Assembly (NCBI GenBank): GCA_959600635.1
Contig: CAUGMN010000004.1
Coordinates: 6,335 to 70,334, forward strand
Origin: QAMX01 sp003149835
Lineage (GTDB): Bacteria; Bacillota; Clostridia; Oscillospirales; QAMX01
DNA length: 64,000 nucleotides
Reading direction: 5' to 3'
Below are positions 24,827-34,488 of the stretch, one piece after another (the first letter of the stretch is position 1; every line of letters starts with the position of its first letter). The translations under genes were made by a program, and so were the position numbers. A model generated the notes under the pieces. It was given only the letters and a program-made list of their open reading frames with translations. It made no database searches and was not told where the DNA came from.

Positions 24827-26857
24827 TTATTCGGCGTCGACGGCCTCGAAAAACCAGAGCGCTCCGTTCCTCTGCGGAAGCGCAAAGGTGAGCCCGCCGC
24901 TCATTGCGGCCGCGCCGCCGGAGCGGAAGGACTGTCCGCGCTCGGGGTCGGTGAAGCGGTAGGTGCGCGACGGGTCGAGCGCGGCGGGGAAGACCGTGAG
25001 GGTGTCGGCGTCGGCGCGGGCGTTGCGGATGACGTGGACAAAGCCGCTCTGCGTCTTGGGATCATGGAACTCATAAGCGCACCAGTCGAAGGCCGACTTG
25101 CGCAGCTCCGTGAGCGGATAATAGTCGGCGGACAGCAGATACTTTGCGGCGGGCCGCCAGACGGTTTCGGAAAAACGGCGCACGAGCGCAAATTTTTCCT
25201 CCGGAGCGTCGCAGAAGACACAGCAGTGCACGGCGGGGCCGAGGCCGTTGTGAAGCGCGAAGCTGTCGACGCCGCGCGGGTCGGGCGCGTACATTTGATA
25301 TTCTCCGTTTTCCTCCGTCCAGATATCGGTAAAGGTGCGGAAATAGGGAATCCATGTAAACAGCGCCGAACAGAACGCCTGCTTGACCGGCGGCATCCCG
25401 TAGCCGTAATCGGTCGGATGGAGCGGTACGGAGCGGCGCATCGTTTCCAGATCGTTGCGCCGCCCGCCGGAGGCGCAGGAGTCGATTATGAGCCCGGGAT
25501 TCCGTTCCAGAAGCGCGTCCCAATAGGCGAGATAACCCTGTACATGCAGGTTCTCGGTCATGCCGAGCCGGTCCTCGCCGTCGGCTTGGAGCCAGTATTC
25601 GAGCGGTTCAAAGTTAAAATCCTGCCGGTAGATGGCGATCCGTCCCTCTTTGATGAGCCGGTCGACGTGGTCGGTCAGCCACGCGCGGCATTCCGGGTCG
25701 CCGAGGTTCAGAAGCCCCTGGTCGGAGCGCTGTTCTTTTCCGTTGTGCCGCTCGGTGCGGTAGAGGATATACTTCTCCGGCAGCTCGGGCGAGCGGTATT
25801 CCAGCTTGATCCGTTCCGGTTCGAACCAGAGCAGGAATTTGATGTCGTTTTCGGCGCATTTTTCGCCCACCGGCCCGAGCCCGTTGGGAAAACGCTCCGG
25901 ATCCGGAATCCAGTTGCCGGTGCGCGGCCAGCGGCGGATGCCTTCGGCGTCCTTGCAGGGGTACCAGCCGGCGTCGAGCCACCAGATGTCGGGCTTTAAG
26001 CCGCGGCGCAGATATTCCGAGATCGCCTCGCGCTGGTTCTGTTCGTCGGCGTGCGTAAACTCCTCGTCGCCCGCGGGATGGCACATGTTCATCATCGGCG
26101 CGAGCGGCGCGCCGCCTGTGCGCGGCAGGATATGCCGCAGATACCAGCGCCGCCACAGGTTCCGGCCGCGCGCTTCGCCGCCCTCATACGCCATGACGGT
26201 GATGCGCGGCGCGCGGTATACCTCGCCCGGGCGCAGAGAAAACGCCGTATACTGCTGCTTGGCGGCGAAGCGGAAGCCGCCGCCGGCCGCGGAGAACTCC
26301 GCTTGCCACTGTCCGGGCCAGCCGACGGCGAGGTTATAGCCTGTTTGTCCGCAGAGCACGCGGAAATACGGAAACGCCTGATCGCACGGCCGCCCGCCGA
26401 CGGGGCGGATCAGCTCCGTCTCAGCGCCGAGCGGGACGGCGGCGGTTTCATAGCCGTCATGCGAATAAAAGTCGCCGTTGCAGCGGTACAAAACGGGCGC
26501 TTCGCCGGGCAAAACGACGTCAGACGCGTATAAATCGGTGATCAGCGGGCTGTTTTGGCATGAAACGTTGCGGATTGTGACAAGATATTCATAAACGGGA
26601 AAATCGAGGTACTGCGTCGCTTCGACCGTGACCTGCAAATTGTAGTCCCGAAGCAGAGCGATCGTATCGGTCAAGAGAAGATTGGCGTCCGCGCGGCGGC
26701 GTCTGACAGACTGAACGCCGCCGAGGGTCCTGATCTCTTTTTCGCCGATACGCAGCGAGAGCGGACAGACGCCGTTCGCCTCCTGCATGGCGGCGACCGC
26801 CCCGGCGATCAGCGCCATATCCTTCGGCGTGGTTTGGTTCGGATCGGTATAAACCAT
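24827..26857 (-). CDS. GH36-type alpha-galactosidase, cytoplasmic
   Basis: 676 residues; ATG at 26857 with AGGAGC upstream. No signal peptide. The N-terminal beta-supersandwich (residues about 1-250) leads into a TIM barrel (KPDIWWLDAGWYPCKDAEGI). The likely nucleophile is Asp413 in YRQDFN (WDMN/WDFN in relatives) and the acid/base is Asp469 in SCASGGRRND. A C-terminal beta domain closes the protein. GH36 enzymes release alpha-linked galactose from melibiose, raffinose-type sugars or galactomannan fragments. Tyr-Arg-Gln before the nucleophile, instead of the common Lys-Trp, suggests a subfamily with a different substrate, so alpha-N-acetylgalactosaminidase activity is also possible. It is one of three glycosidases in the window. 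Confidence 0.88.
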   Translation of the reverse strand: MVYTDPNQTTPKDMALIAGAVAAMQEANGVCPLSLRIGEKEIRTLGGVQSVRRRRADANLLLTDTIALLRDYNLQVTVEATQYLDFPVYEYLVTIRNVSCQNSPLITDLYASDVVLPGEAPVLYRCNGDFYSHDGYETAAVPLGAETELIRPVGGRPCDQAFPYFRVLCGQTGYNLAVGWPGQWQAEFSAAGGGFRFAAKQQYTAFSLRPGEVYRAPRITVMAYEGGEARGRNLWRRWYLRHILPRTGGAPLAPMMNMCHPAGDEEFTHADEQNQREAISEYLRRGLKPDIWWLDAGWYPCKDAEGIRRWPRTGNWIPDPERFPNGLGPVGEKCAENDIKFLLWFEPERIKLEYRSPELPEKYILYRTERHNGKEQRSDQGLLNLGDPECRAWLTDHVDRLIKEGRIAIYRQDFNFEPLEYWLQADGEDRLGMTENLHVQGYLAYWDALLERNPGLIIDSCASGGRRNDLETMRRSVPLHPTDYGYGMPPVKQAFCSALFTWIPYFRTFTDIWTEENGEYQMYAPDPRGVDSFALHNGLGPAVHCCVFCDAPEEKFALVRRFSETVWRPAAKYLLSADYYPLTELRKSAFDWCAYEFHDPKTQSGFVHVIRNARADADTLTVFPAALDPSRTYRFTDPERGQSFRSGGAAAMSGGLTFALPQRNGALWFFEAVDAE

Positions 26858-27010
26858 GATAAAAAGCTCCTTTCCTGACAGCGCGAAGAGATGATTGTGA
26901 TATTTTTTTTGAATACGATGCAAGATGAAAAACAGTCTCCGTCTTGGGAAAACTGCGGGGAGAGGGGTGCGCGGGAGGCGCGCCGCGCTGCAAATCGCCA
27001 GCGGGGCGGC

Positions 27011-27754
27011 TTAACGGGACGGATCGTTGATTTTTCCGGAGATCTTCATCGCCCGCAGCCGTTGCTTTTCCTCCGGCGCCGCGCCGCGCAGCTCGCAGAT
27101 TTTTGCGATCGCCTTGTTGTGCGTCCATGCGTCGAGCCGCCGCGCCGAAAGCAGCGGCAGCGTCTGCGCCGGAAAGGATTTGTAAAAGGCCGAAACCGCC
27201 CAGGCCACGGCCATGCGCGCATAATAAGAGCCGTTGGACACGGAGCAGAGGCGCTCTAAGACGCGCTCGCAGTACGCCGCGCCGTTGAAGCGGAAGAGCG
27301 CGCAGACGACGGCGAAACGCGCATAATACGTTCGCTCGTCCGCAAACAGCGGCTCGATCCGGCGAAACCACGCTTCCTCCTCCGAAGGCGGAAAACGGAG
27401 CGCGGCGCAGAAGCTGTCGCAGACCGACCAGTTGTCGATCAGCGGCAGAAAAGCCTCGACCCGCCGCGCGCGCTCCTCAAAGGAGCCGCCGGCAAACGCC
27501 GTACAGAAGCCGAGCAGCATGACCGATTCAAACGACGCCGGACGAATCGCGGGAAAGCCGCCGCGCCGCACGAGCCCCCGCGCAAACCGGCGCAGCTCCG
27601 GCACGGGCACGCCGAGCAGATGGCGCGGACAGCCGGGCAGCAGCGACGAGGCGAAGGCCGCGTACTGCGGGTCGGCCCAGCGGATCAGCGCCGTATCCGG
27701 GTCGGACGGATCAAACCCTGCAAAATCGGCTTCGGAGAAACGGCGGACGGACAT
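27011..27754 (-). CDS. DNA alkylation repair protein (AlkD-like HEAT-repeat glycosylase)
   Basis: 247 residues; AAAGGAGG precedes the ATG. All-helical HEAT-like repeat protein with the family segments VPVPELRRFARGLVRRGG, LIDNWSVCDSF and YARMAVAWAVSAFY. The Asp-Asn-Trp stretch holds the catalytic Asp of AlkD-type enzymes, which remove N3- and N7-alkylated purines without base flipping. Its leader contains the MITE-like repeat copy B, and its promoter lies beyond that repeat at 28039-28067. Confidence 0.9.
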   Translation of the reverse strand: MSVRRFSEADFAGFDPSDPDTALIRWADPQYAAFASSLLPGCPRHLLGVPVPELRRFARGLVRRGGFPAIRPASFESVMLLGFCTAFAGGSFEERARRVEAFLPLIDNWSVCDSFCAALRFPPSEEEAWFRRIEPLFADERTYYARFAVVCALFRFNGAAYCERVLERLCSVSNGSYYARMAVAWAVSAFYKSFPAQTLPLLSARRLDAWTHNKAIAKICELRGAAPEEKQRLRAMKISGKINDPSR

Positions 27755-27786
27755 GGAACGCCTCCTTTAAAAACGGAACGAACAGG

Positions 27787-27951
27787 CGATTGTAAAGCTC
27801 TCGCTTTCCCATTCAAATTCGTTTTTGAGGTGGCTTTGCCGCCTCAAAAACTCGACTTTGGCGAGCAAAGCGAGCCCTCGCGCCGACCAAACGAGCGCAG
27901 CGTGTGCGATCAGCGCGAGTCTTTCGATTGTAAAACGTAACTTTACAATCG
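27787..27951 (-). repeat. dispersed MITE-like repeat, copy B (complete)
   Basis: 165 bp bounded by 11-bp terminal inverted repeats CGATTGTAAAG (27787-27797) and CTTTACAATCG (27941-27951). Inside are inverted arms CTCGCTTT (27800-27807) and AAAGCGAG (27867-27874) enclosing a TTTTTGAGG / CCTCAAAAA type hairpin, and CTCGCGCC / GGCGCGAG type arms. It has no coding capacity. It lies between the alkD promoter and start codon, in the same orientation to alkD as copy A has to the sigma-like gene. Confidence 0.85.
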
Positions 27952-28038
27952 ACTAAAACGGAACGAATGAAAGCGGGATCAAACTCGTCCGGCCGCCGCA
28001 GGCCGGACGAGCCGCGCGCTTCCGCCCGGATTAGGATG

Positions 28039-28067
28039 AGTGTACCATATTTTATTCTGAAAATCAA
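28039..28067 (-). promoter_or_regulatory. promoter of the AlkD-like gene
   Basis: Reverse strand: TTGATT (28067-28062), 17-base spacer, TACACT (28044-28039). The transcript would include repeat copy B in a leader of about 275 bases. Confidence 0.65.
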
Positions 28068-28223
28068 GAATTGTCTGCAACAAATCGTTTATAAAAGCAA
28101 GGCTGAGCCGACCGGAAAAACGCGGCGGAAGCGGCGCGAAAAGACGCGGCCGCATACGGAGAACAGGCTTGGCGCGATATCCGGCCGCGGCAAAAGGAAT
28201 TTGAAGATTTATGCGCAAAATCC

Positions 28224-28252
28224 TTGACTTTTTTTATCTGTTGTGATATAAT
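28224..28252 (+). promoter_or_regulatory. promoter of the rpsL-rpsG-fusA unit
   Basis: TTGACT (28224-28229), 17-base spacer, TATAAT (28247-28252), 39 bases before the rpsL ATG. Confidence 0.85.
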
Positions 28253-28290
28253 AACAAGCACTGATGTTTAAATGGGAAAGGAGGTGCAAT

Positions 28291-28713
28291 ATGCCAACAT
28301 TCAATCAGCTCGTCAGAAAAGGGCGCGAAGCCTCGGTGTACAAGTCCACGGCTCCGGCGCTTCAGGTCGGCTTCAACTCGCTGCAACAGCGTCAGACCGA
28401 CAAATCGTCCCCGCAAAAGCGCGGCGTCTGCACGGTCGTCACGACCAGAACCCCCAAGAAGCCGAACTCGGCTCTTCGGAAGGTCGCGCGTGTCCGCCTG
28501 ACAAACGGCTTCGAGGTCACGTCGTATATCCCGGGCATCGGCCACAATTTGCAGGAGCACTCGGTCGTTATGATCCGCGGCGGACGTGTCAAGGACCTCC
28601 CTGGTGTGCGTTACCACATCATCCGCGGCGTCCTCGATACGCAGGGCATGGCCAACCGCAAGCAGGGCCGCTCCAAGTACGGCGCGAAGCGCCCGAAGGC
28701 GGCCAAAAAGTAG
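28291..28713 (+). CDS. rpsL: 30S ribosomal protein S12
   Basis: 140 residues; ATG at 28291 has AAAGGAGGTG upstream. It begins MPTFNQLVRKGRE and contains the decoding-centre signature TPKKPNSALRK and the PGIGHNLQEHSVV loop. S12 helps the small subunit check codon-anticodon pairing. It opens the str-type operon. The gap to rpsG is 258 bases, longer than usual, and I see no terminator in it. Confidence 0.98.
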   Translation: MPTFNQLVRKGREASVYKSTAPALQVGFNSLQQRQTDKSSPQKRGVCTVVTTRTPKKPNSALRKVARVRLTNGFEVTSYIPGIGHNLQEHSVVMIRGGRVKDLPGVRYHIIRGVLDTQGMANRKQGRSKYGAKRPKAAKK

Positions 28714-28971
28714 GCTCGGGAACCGGGTCAAACACAGCGATTTGTTCCCAACAAGCGCGCGGCAACGGGGCAACCCCGCCGCGTCATCGCTTTGCAGGGG
28801 TGAATATATAAAAGGAAACGCCGCGGCTTTTCGCCGCATGGTTTTCCGCCGGCGGCGCGGTCTGCGCGGCCGAACTGTATATTTCCTCGGATGCAAGGCG
28901 CGTACGGGGGCTGAAAAATGCCTTCGAGTACCTGTGAAATCATTTTATTTTGAATGAAGGAGGGAAGATTT

Positions 28972-29442
28972 GTGCCAAGAAGAGGAAGTGTACCCAAGCG
29001 GGAAGTTCTGGCTGACCCGCTTTACAACTCTGTTGTCGTCACAAAACTGATCAACGGTATTATGTACGACGGTAAAAAGGGCGTCGCACAGCAGATCGTC
29101 TATGACGCGTTTGCCGCGGTCGAGGAAAAGACCGGCAAGCCGGCGCTCGAGGTTTTCCAGGCTGCTCTGGAAAACATCATGCCGGTTCTCGAGGTCAAGG
29201 CGCGCCGTCTGGGCGGCGCGACGTATCAGGTGCCGATCGAGGTGCGTCCGGAGCGCCGGAACACGCTCGGCATCCGCTGGCTCGTCAATTTCTCGCGTAC
29301 GCGCGGCGAACGGACAATGGCCCAGCGTCTGGCGGCGGAGATCATTGACGCGTCCAACAACACCGGTAACGCCGTAAAGCGCCGTGAAGACACGCATAAG
29401 ATGGCAGAAGCCAACAAGGCGTTCGCGCATTACCGCTGGTAA
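28972..29442 (+). CDS. rpsG: 30S ribosomal protein S7
   Basis: 156 residues from a GTG start at 28972 with AGGAGGGAAG upstream, giving the standard S7 start VPRRGSVPKRE and standard length. S7 nucleates assembly of the 30S head and lines the E site. The next gene, fusA, starts 35 bases later. Confidence 0.98.
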   Translation: MPRRGSVPKREVLADPLYNSVVVTKLINGIMYDGKKGVAQQIVYDAFAAVEEKTGKPALEVFQAALENIMPVLEVKARRLGGATYQVPIEVRPERRNTLGIRWLVNFSRTRGERTMAQRLAAEIIDASNNTGNAVKRREDTHKMAEANKAFAHYRW

Positions 29443-29477
29443 GCCGTCTGCCGTAAAAACGATGTAAGGAGCAAGAT

Positions 29478-31562
<2,085 letters not shown>

Positions 31563-31591
31563 ATTGAGCGCAGGAAAAAACAAGAAAACTA

Positions 31592-31620
31592 TTGCAAAAT
31601 CCGTTGTAATGGTGTAGAAT
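31592..31620 (+). promoter_or_regulatory. internal promoter of tuf
   Basis: TTGCAA (31592-31597), 17-base spacer, TAGAAT (31615-31620), between fusA and tuf. It would raise EF-Tu above the other operon products. Confidence 0.65.
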
Positions 31621-31662
31621 ACTATTATATTGAAAAGTCAAACAAGAGGAGGCTACAATTCA

Positions 31663-32871
31663 ATGGCAAAGGCTAAATTTGAAAGAAACAAACCCCACGT
31701 CAATATTGGTACCATTGGCCACGTCGACCACGGCAAGACCACGCTGACCGCCGCGATCACGAAGGTTCTGGCTCTGCAGGATCCGACGCACGCTGCGTTC
31801 ACCGCGTATGATCAGATCGACAAGGCGCCCGAAGAGAAGGCCCGCGGCATCACGATCAACACCGCGCACGTCGAGTATCAGACCGATACCCGTCACTATG
31901 CGCACGTCGACTGCCCGGGGCACGCCGACTATATCAAGAACATGATCACCGGCGCGGCGCAGATGGACGGCGCGATCCTCGTTATCGCGGCGACCGACGG
32001 CGTTATGGCGCAGACGTATGAGCACATTCTGCTCGCCCGTCAGGTCGGCGTTCCGGCCATCGTCGTGTTCATGAACAAGTGCGACGCGGTTGACGATCCC
32101 GAACTGCTCGAACTCGTCGAGATGGAAATCCGCGACGCTCTGAACAAGTATGAGTTCCCGGGCGACGATATCCCGATCATCCAGGGCTCCGCGCTTGTCG
32201 CGCTCGAATGCACCTCGACCGATCCGAACGCGCCGGAGTACGCGCCGATCGTTGAGCTGATGAAAAATGTCGACAGCTACATTCCGACGCCGGCCCGCAA
32301 GGCGGATCTGCCGTTCCTGATGCCGGTCGAGGACGTTATGACGATCACCGGCCGCGGCACCGTCGCGACGGGCAGAGTCGAGCGCGGCCAGCTCAAACTC
32401 TCCGAAGAAGTTGAAATCGTCGGTCTGCACGACGAATCCAAGAAGACCGTCGTCACCGGTATCGAGATGTTCAGAAAGCTCCTCGACTACGCCGAGGCGG
32501 GCGACAACATCGGTACGCTGCTCCGCGGCGTTCAGAGAAACGAGATCGAGCGCGGTCAGGTTCTTGCCAAGCCCGGTTCGATCAAGCCGGTTACGAAGTT
32601 CGAGGGTCAGGTTTACGTTCTGACCAAGGAAGAAGGCGGCCGTCACACGCCGTTCCTCTCCAACTACCGTCCGCAGTTCTATTTCCGCACCACCGACGTC
32701 ACGGGCGTTATCACGCTTCCCGAAGGCGTTGAGATGTGCATGCCGGGCGACCACGTCACGATGAAGATCGAGCTCATTAAGCCGATCGCGATCGAAGAGG
32801 GTCTCCGCTTCGCTATCCGTGAAGGCGGCAGAACGGTCGGCTCCGGCGCCGTTACGGCGGTTCTCGACTAA
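31663..32871 (+). CDS. tuf: elongation factor Tu
   Basis: 402 residues; ATG at 31663 has GAGGAGG upstream. GTPase domain motifs are GHVDHGKTTL, DCPGHADY and NKCD; domains II and III follow with the RGTVATGRVERG stretch. It delivers aminoacyl-tRNA to the ribosome. Codon use is strongly biased, as expected for a highly expressed gene. It ends with a strong terminator. Confidence 0.98.
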   Translation: MAKAKFERNKPHVNIGTIGHVDHGKTTLTAAITKVLALQDPTHAAFTAYDQIDKAPEEKARGITINTAHVEYQTDTRHYAHVDCPGHADYIKNMITGAAQMDGAILVIAATDGVMAQTYEHILLARQVGVPAIVVFMNKCDAVDDPELLELVEMEIRDALNKYEFPGDDIPIIQGSALVALECTSTDPNAPEYAPIVELMKNVDSYIPTPARKADLPFLMPVEDVMTITGRGTVATGRVERGQLKLSEEVEIVGLHDESKKTVVTGIEMFRKLLDYAEAGDNIGTLLRGVQRNEIERGQVLAKPGSIKPVTKFEGQVYVLTKEEGGRHTPFLSNYRPQFYFRTTDVTGVITLPEGVEMCMPGDHVTMKIELIKPIAIEEGLRFAIREGGRTVGSGAVTAVLD

Positions 32872-32882
32872 TTAGCGGTTGA

Positions 32883-32919
32883 ACAGAGGAGATGGTTTTC
32901 CGTCTCCTCTGTTTTTTTT
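32883..32919 (+). terminator. terminator of tuf
   Basis: ACAGAGGAGA / TCTCCTCTGT with a 10-base loop followed by eight T. Confidence 0.93.
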
Positions 32920-33101
32920 CGCCCGAACCTGATTTCAGGCAGGCGCGTAGGAGTGCCCGCGGGCGAATATTCCGCATGAAGCGTTTTTCAGAACCGGCTT
33001 GACCGCCGTTTGTCTGCTCTCCGAATCCGATGCGCCCTCGGCGTGCCGGATGAGGGTTGAAAAGCGCGGCGGAACCGGAAGCGAGGAAAGGGAATTTTAC
33101 G

Positions 33102-33305
33102 ATGCCGAAACGCTGTATCAGATTGATTCTCGGGGTTGTATTCGGCGTGGTCGCCGCCTACTATGTGGGCGCGATGATCAATTTTCTGCCTTTTGTAGCC
33201 GATGATCTGGCCATCAGCGCCATCGGTTTTGGCGCCTTGATCGTCAGCGCGGTTATCGCCGTTTGCAGCTGCGTCATCATCATGGAAATACGAAACAGAA
33301 AATAA
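33102..33305 (+). CDS. small hypothetical membrane protein
   Basis: 67 residues; AAGGGAA lies about 8 bases before the ATG at 33102. Two predicted membrane helices (residues 7-27 and 35-58) with a short loop, and a positively charged C-terminus. No family recognised. It sits between tuf and the thiamine pyrophosphokinase gene, 144 bases upstream of the latter, on the same strand. Confidence 0.6.
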   Translation: MPKRCIRLILGVVFGVVAAYYVGAMINFLPFVADDLAISAIGFGALIVSAVIAVCSCVIIMEIRNRK

Positions 33306-33449
33306 CCCGTCGCGAGGGCCTGATCGTTTCCGCCGGTGGCCGAATAGGGGCGACCGGCAGGCCGGCGCCTCCGCGACGGGATTCAGCCGACAAGCCGATC
33401 GTACCCTGCCTGCGGTCAGGCGGCTTTGCGGATAAAGGAGCGAGAATCG

Positions 33450-34097
33450 ATGTCTGTTCCCACAACGGAACCGGTCTGCTATATCGTCGGCGCGGGCGAG
33501 TGCGGCGGACTGAACTTTTCTAAAACAACAGGCGACCTCGTCATCGCCGCCGACGGCGGCCTGACGTATCTGGAACGCGAGGGCATAGCGCCCGACCTCG
33601 TCCTCGGCGATTTTGACTCTCTGGAAGGGGATAGACCGAGCGGAAACGTGTTGACCTATCCGTCGGAAAAAGACGAGACGGATATGTTTCTCGCCGTGCG
33701 CTATGCAGTGGAACACAGTTTTCAACGCATCGAGATCTACGGCGGACTGGGCGGGCGACTCGATCACACGCTGGCGAATATTCAGACGATCGTCTGGGCC
33801 GCCCGGCGCGGTGTGCGCGCGAGACTGCTCGATACTTCCGTGGCGCTGTATGCGGTGGCGGACGGAGAGCTGCGGTTCCCGGCCGGACAGAGGGGCGGCG
33901 TCTCCGTGTTTTGCTCGGGAGAGCGCGCCGAGGGCGTCGACCTGATCGGATTAAAATATCCGCTCAATAACGCCGCGCTGACGGATGAGTTTCCGCTCGG
34001 CGTCAGCAACGAATTTACGGGCCGGGAAAGCGTCGTCCGCGTGCGCCGCGGCACGCTTGTCGTCCTGACGGACAGCGCCGTACAGCAGAAGAGATGA
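33450..34097 (+). CDS. thiN: thiamine pyrophosphokinase
   Basis: 215 residues; AAAGGAGCG lies before the ATG at 33450. Family motifs in order: AADGGLTYL, VLGDFDSLEG (metal-binding Asp pair), PSEKDETDMFLAVRYA and GGLGGRLDHTLANI, then the C-terminal beta-sandwich that closes over thiamine. It transfers pyrophosphate from ATP to thiamine to make the cofactor thiamine diphosphate. No TPP riboswitch was seen upstream. A strong terminator follows. Confidence 0.94.
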   Translation: MSVPTTEPVCYIVGAGECGGLNFSKTTGDLVIAADGGLTYLEREGIAPDLVLGDFDSLEGDRPSGNVLTYPSEKDETDMFLAVRYAVEHSFQRIEIYGGLGGRLDHTLANIQTIVWAARRGVRARLLDTSVALYAVADGELRFPAGQRGGVSVFCSGERAEGVDLIGLKYPLNNAALTDEFPLGVSNEFTGRESVVRVRRGTLVVLTDSAVQQKR

Positions 34098-34118
34098 AAA
34101 GGTTACGCAGGCGAATGT

Positions 34119-34157
34119 GTCCGCCGGAACAAAATTGGTTTCCGGCGGACTTTTTTT
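34119..34157 (+). terminator. terminator of the thiamine pyrophosphokinase gene
   Basis: GTCCGCCGGAA / TTCCGGCGGAC with a 10-base loop and seven T. Confidence 0.9.
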
Positions 34158-34229
34158 GTACCAACGGCCAACACGGCGGTGTTTTTCGGAGAAAAAACGC
34201 GCTTTTTTCGTTCAGGTCACATCATGCGC

Positions 34230-34258
34230 TTGCGAGACAGGCTCGTTTGTGGTATCAT
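34230..34258 (+). promoter_or_regulatory. promoter of the GH38 gene
   Basis: TTGCGA (34230-34235), 17-base spacer, TATCAT (34253-34258). The leader to the ATG at 34489 is about 220 bases and has no recognised element. Confidence 0.6.
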
Positions 34259-34488
34259 ATATCCATTCCATCAACAGCGCCGCAGGCGTATGCGCAGAGG
34301 AAAAGCGGCGGCGGCGGAGTTGGGAAAAGCCTGCCTGTGGGGGCGATACGCGATACGGTCGATCGGCGGGGTCTGCGCCCTGGAAAAACGATTCGCCGCG
34401 GCCTTAGTGAGCCCCCATGACAGACAGACAAACGCGGTTTTATGCCGAAAATCGCGGAATGAAGGGGTAAAGGAGATCATAACGCTAT

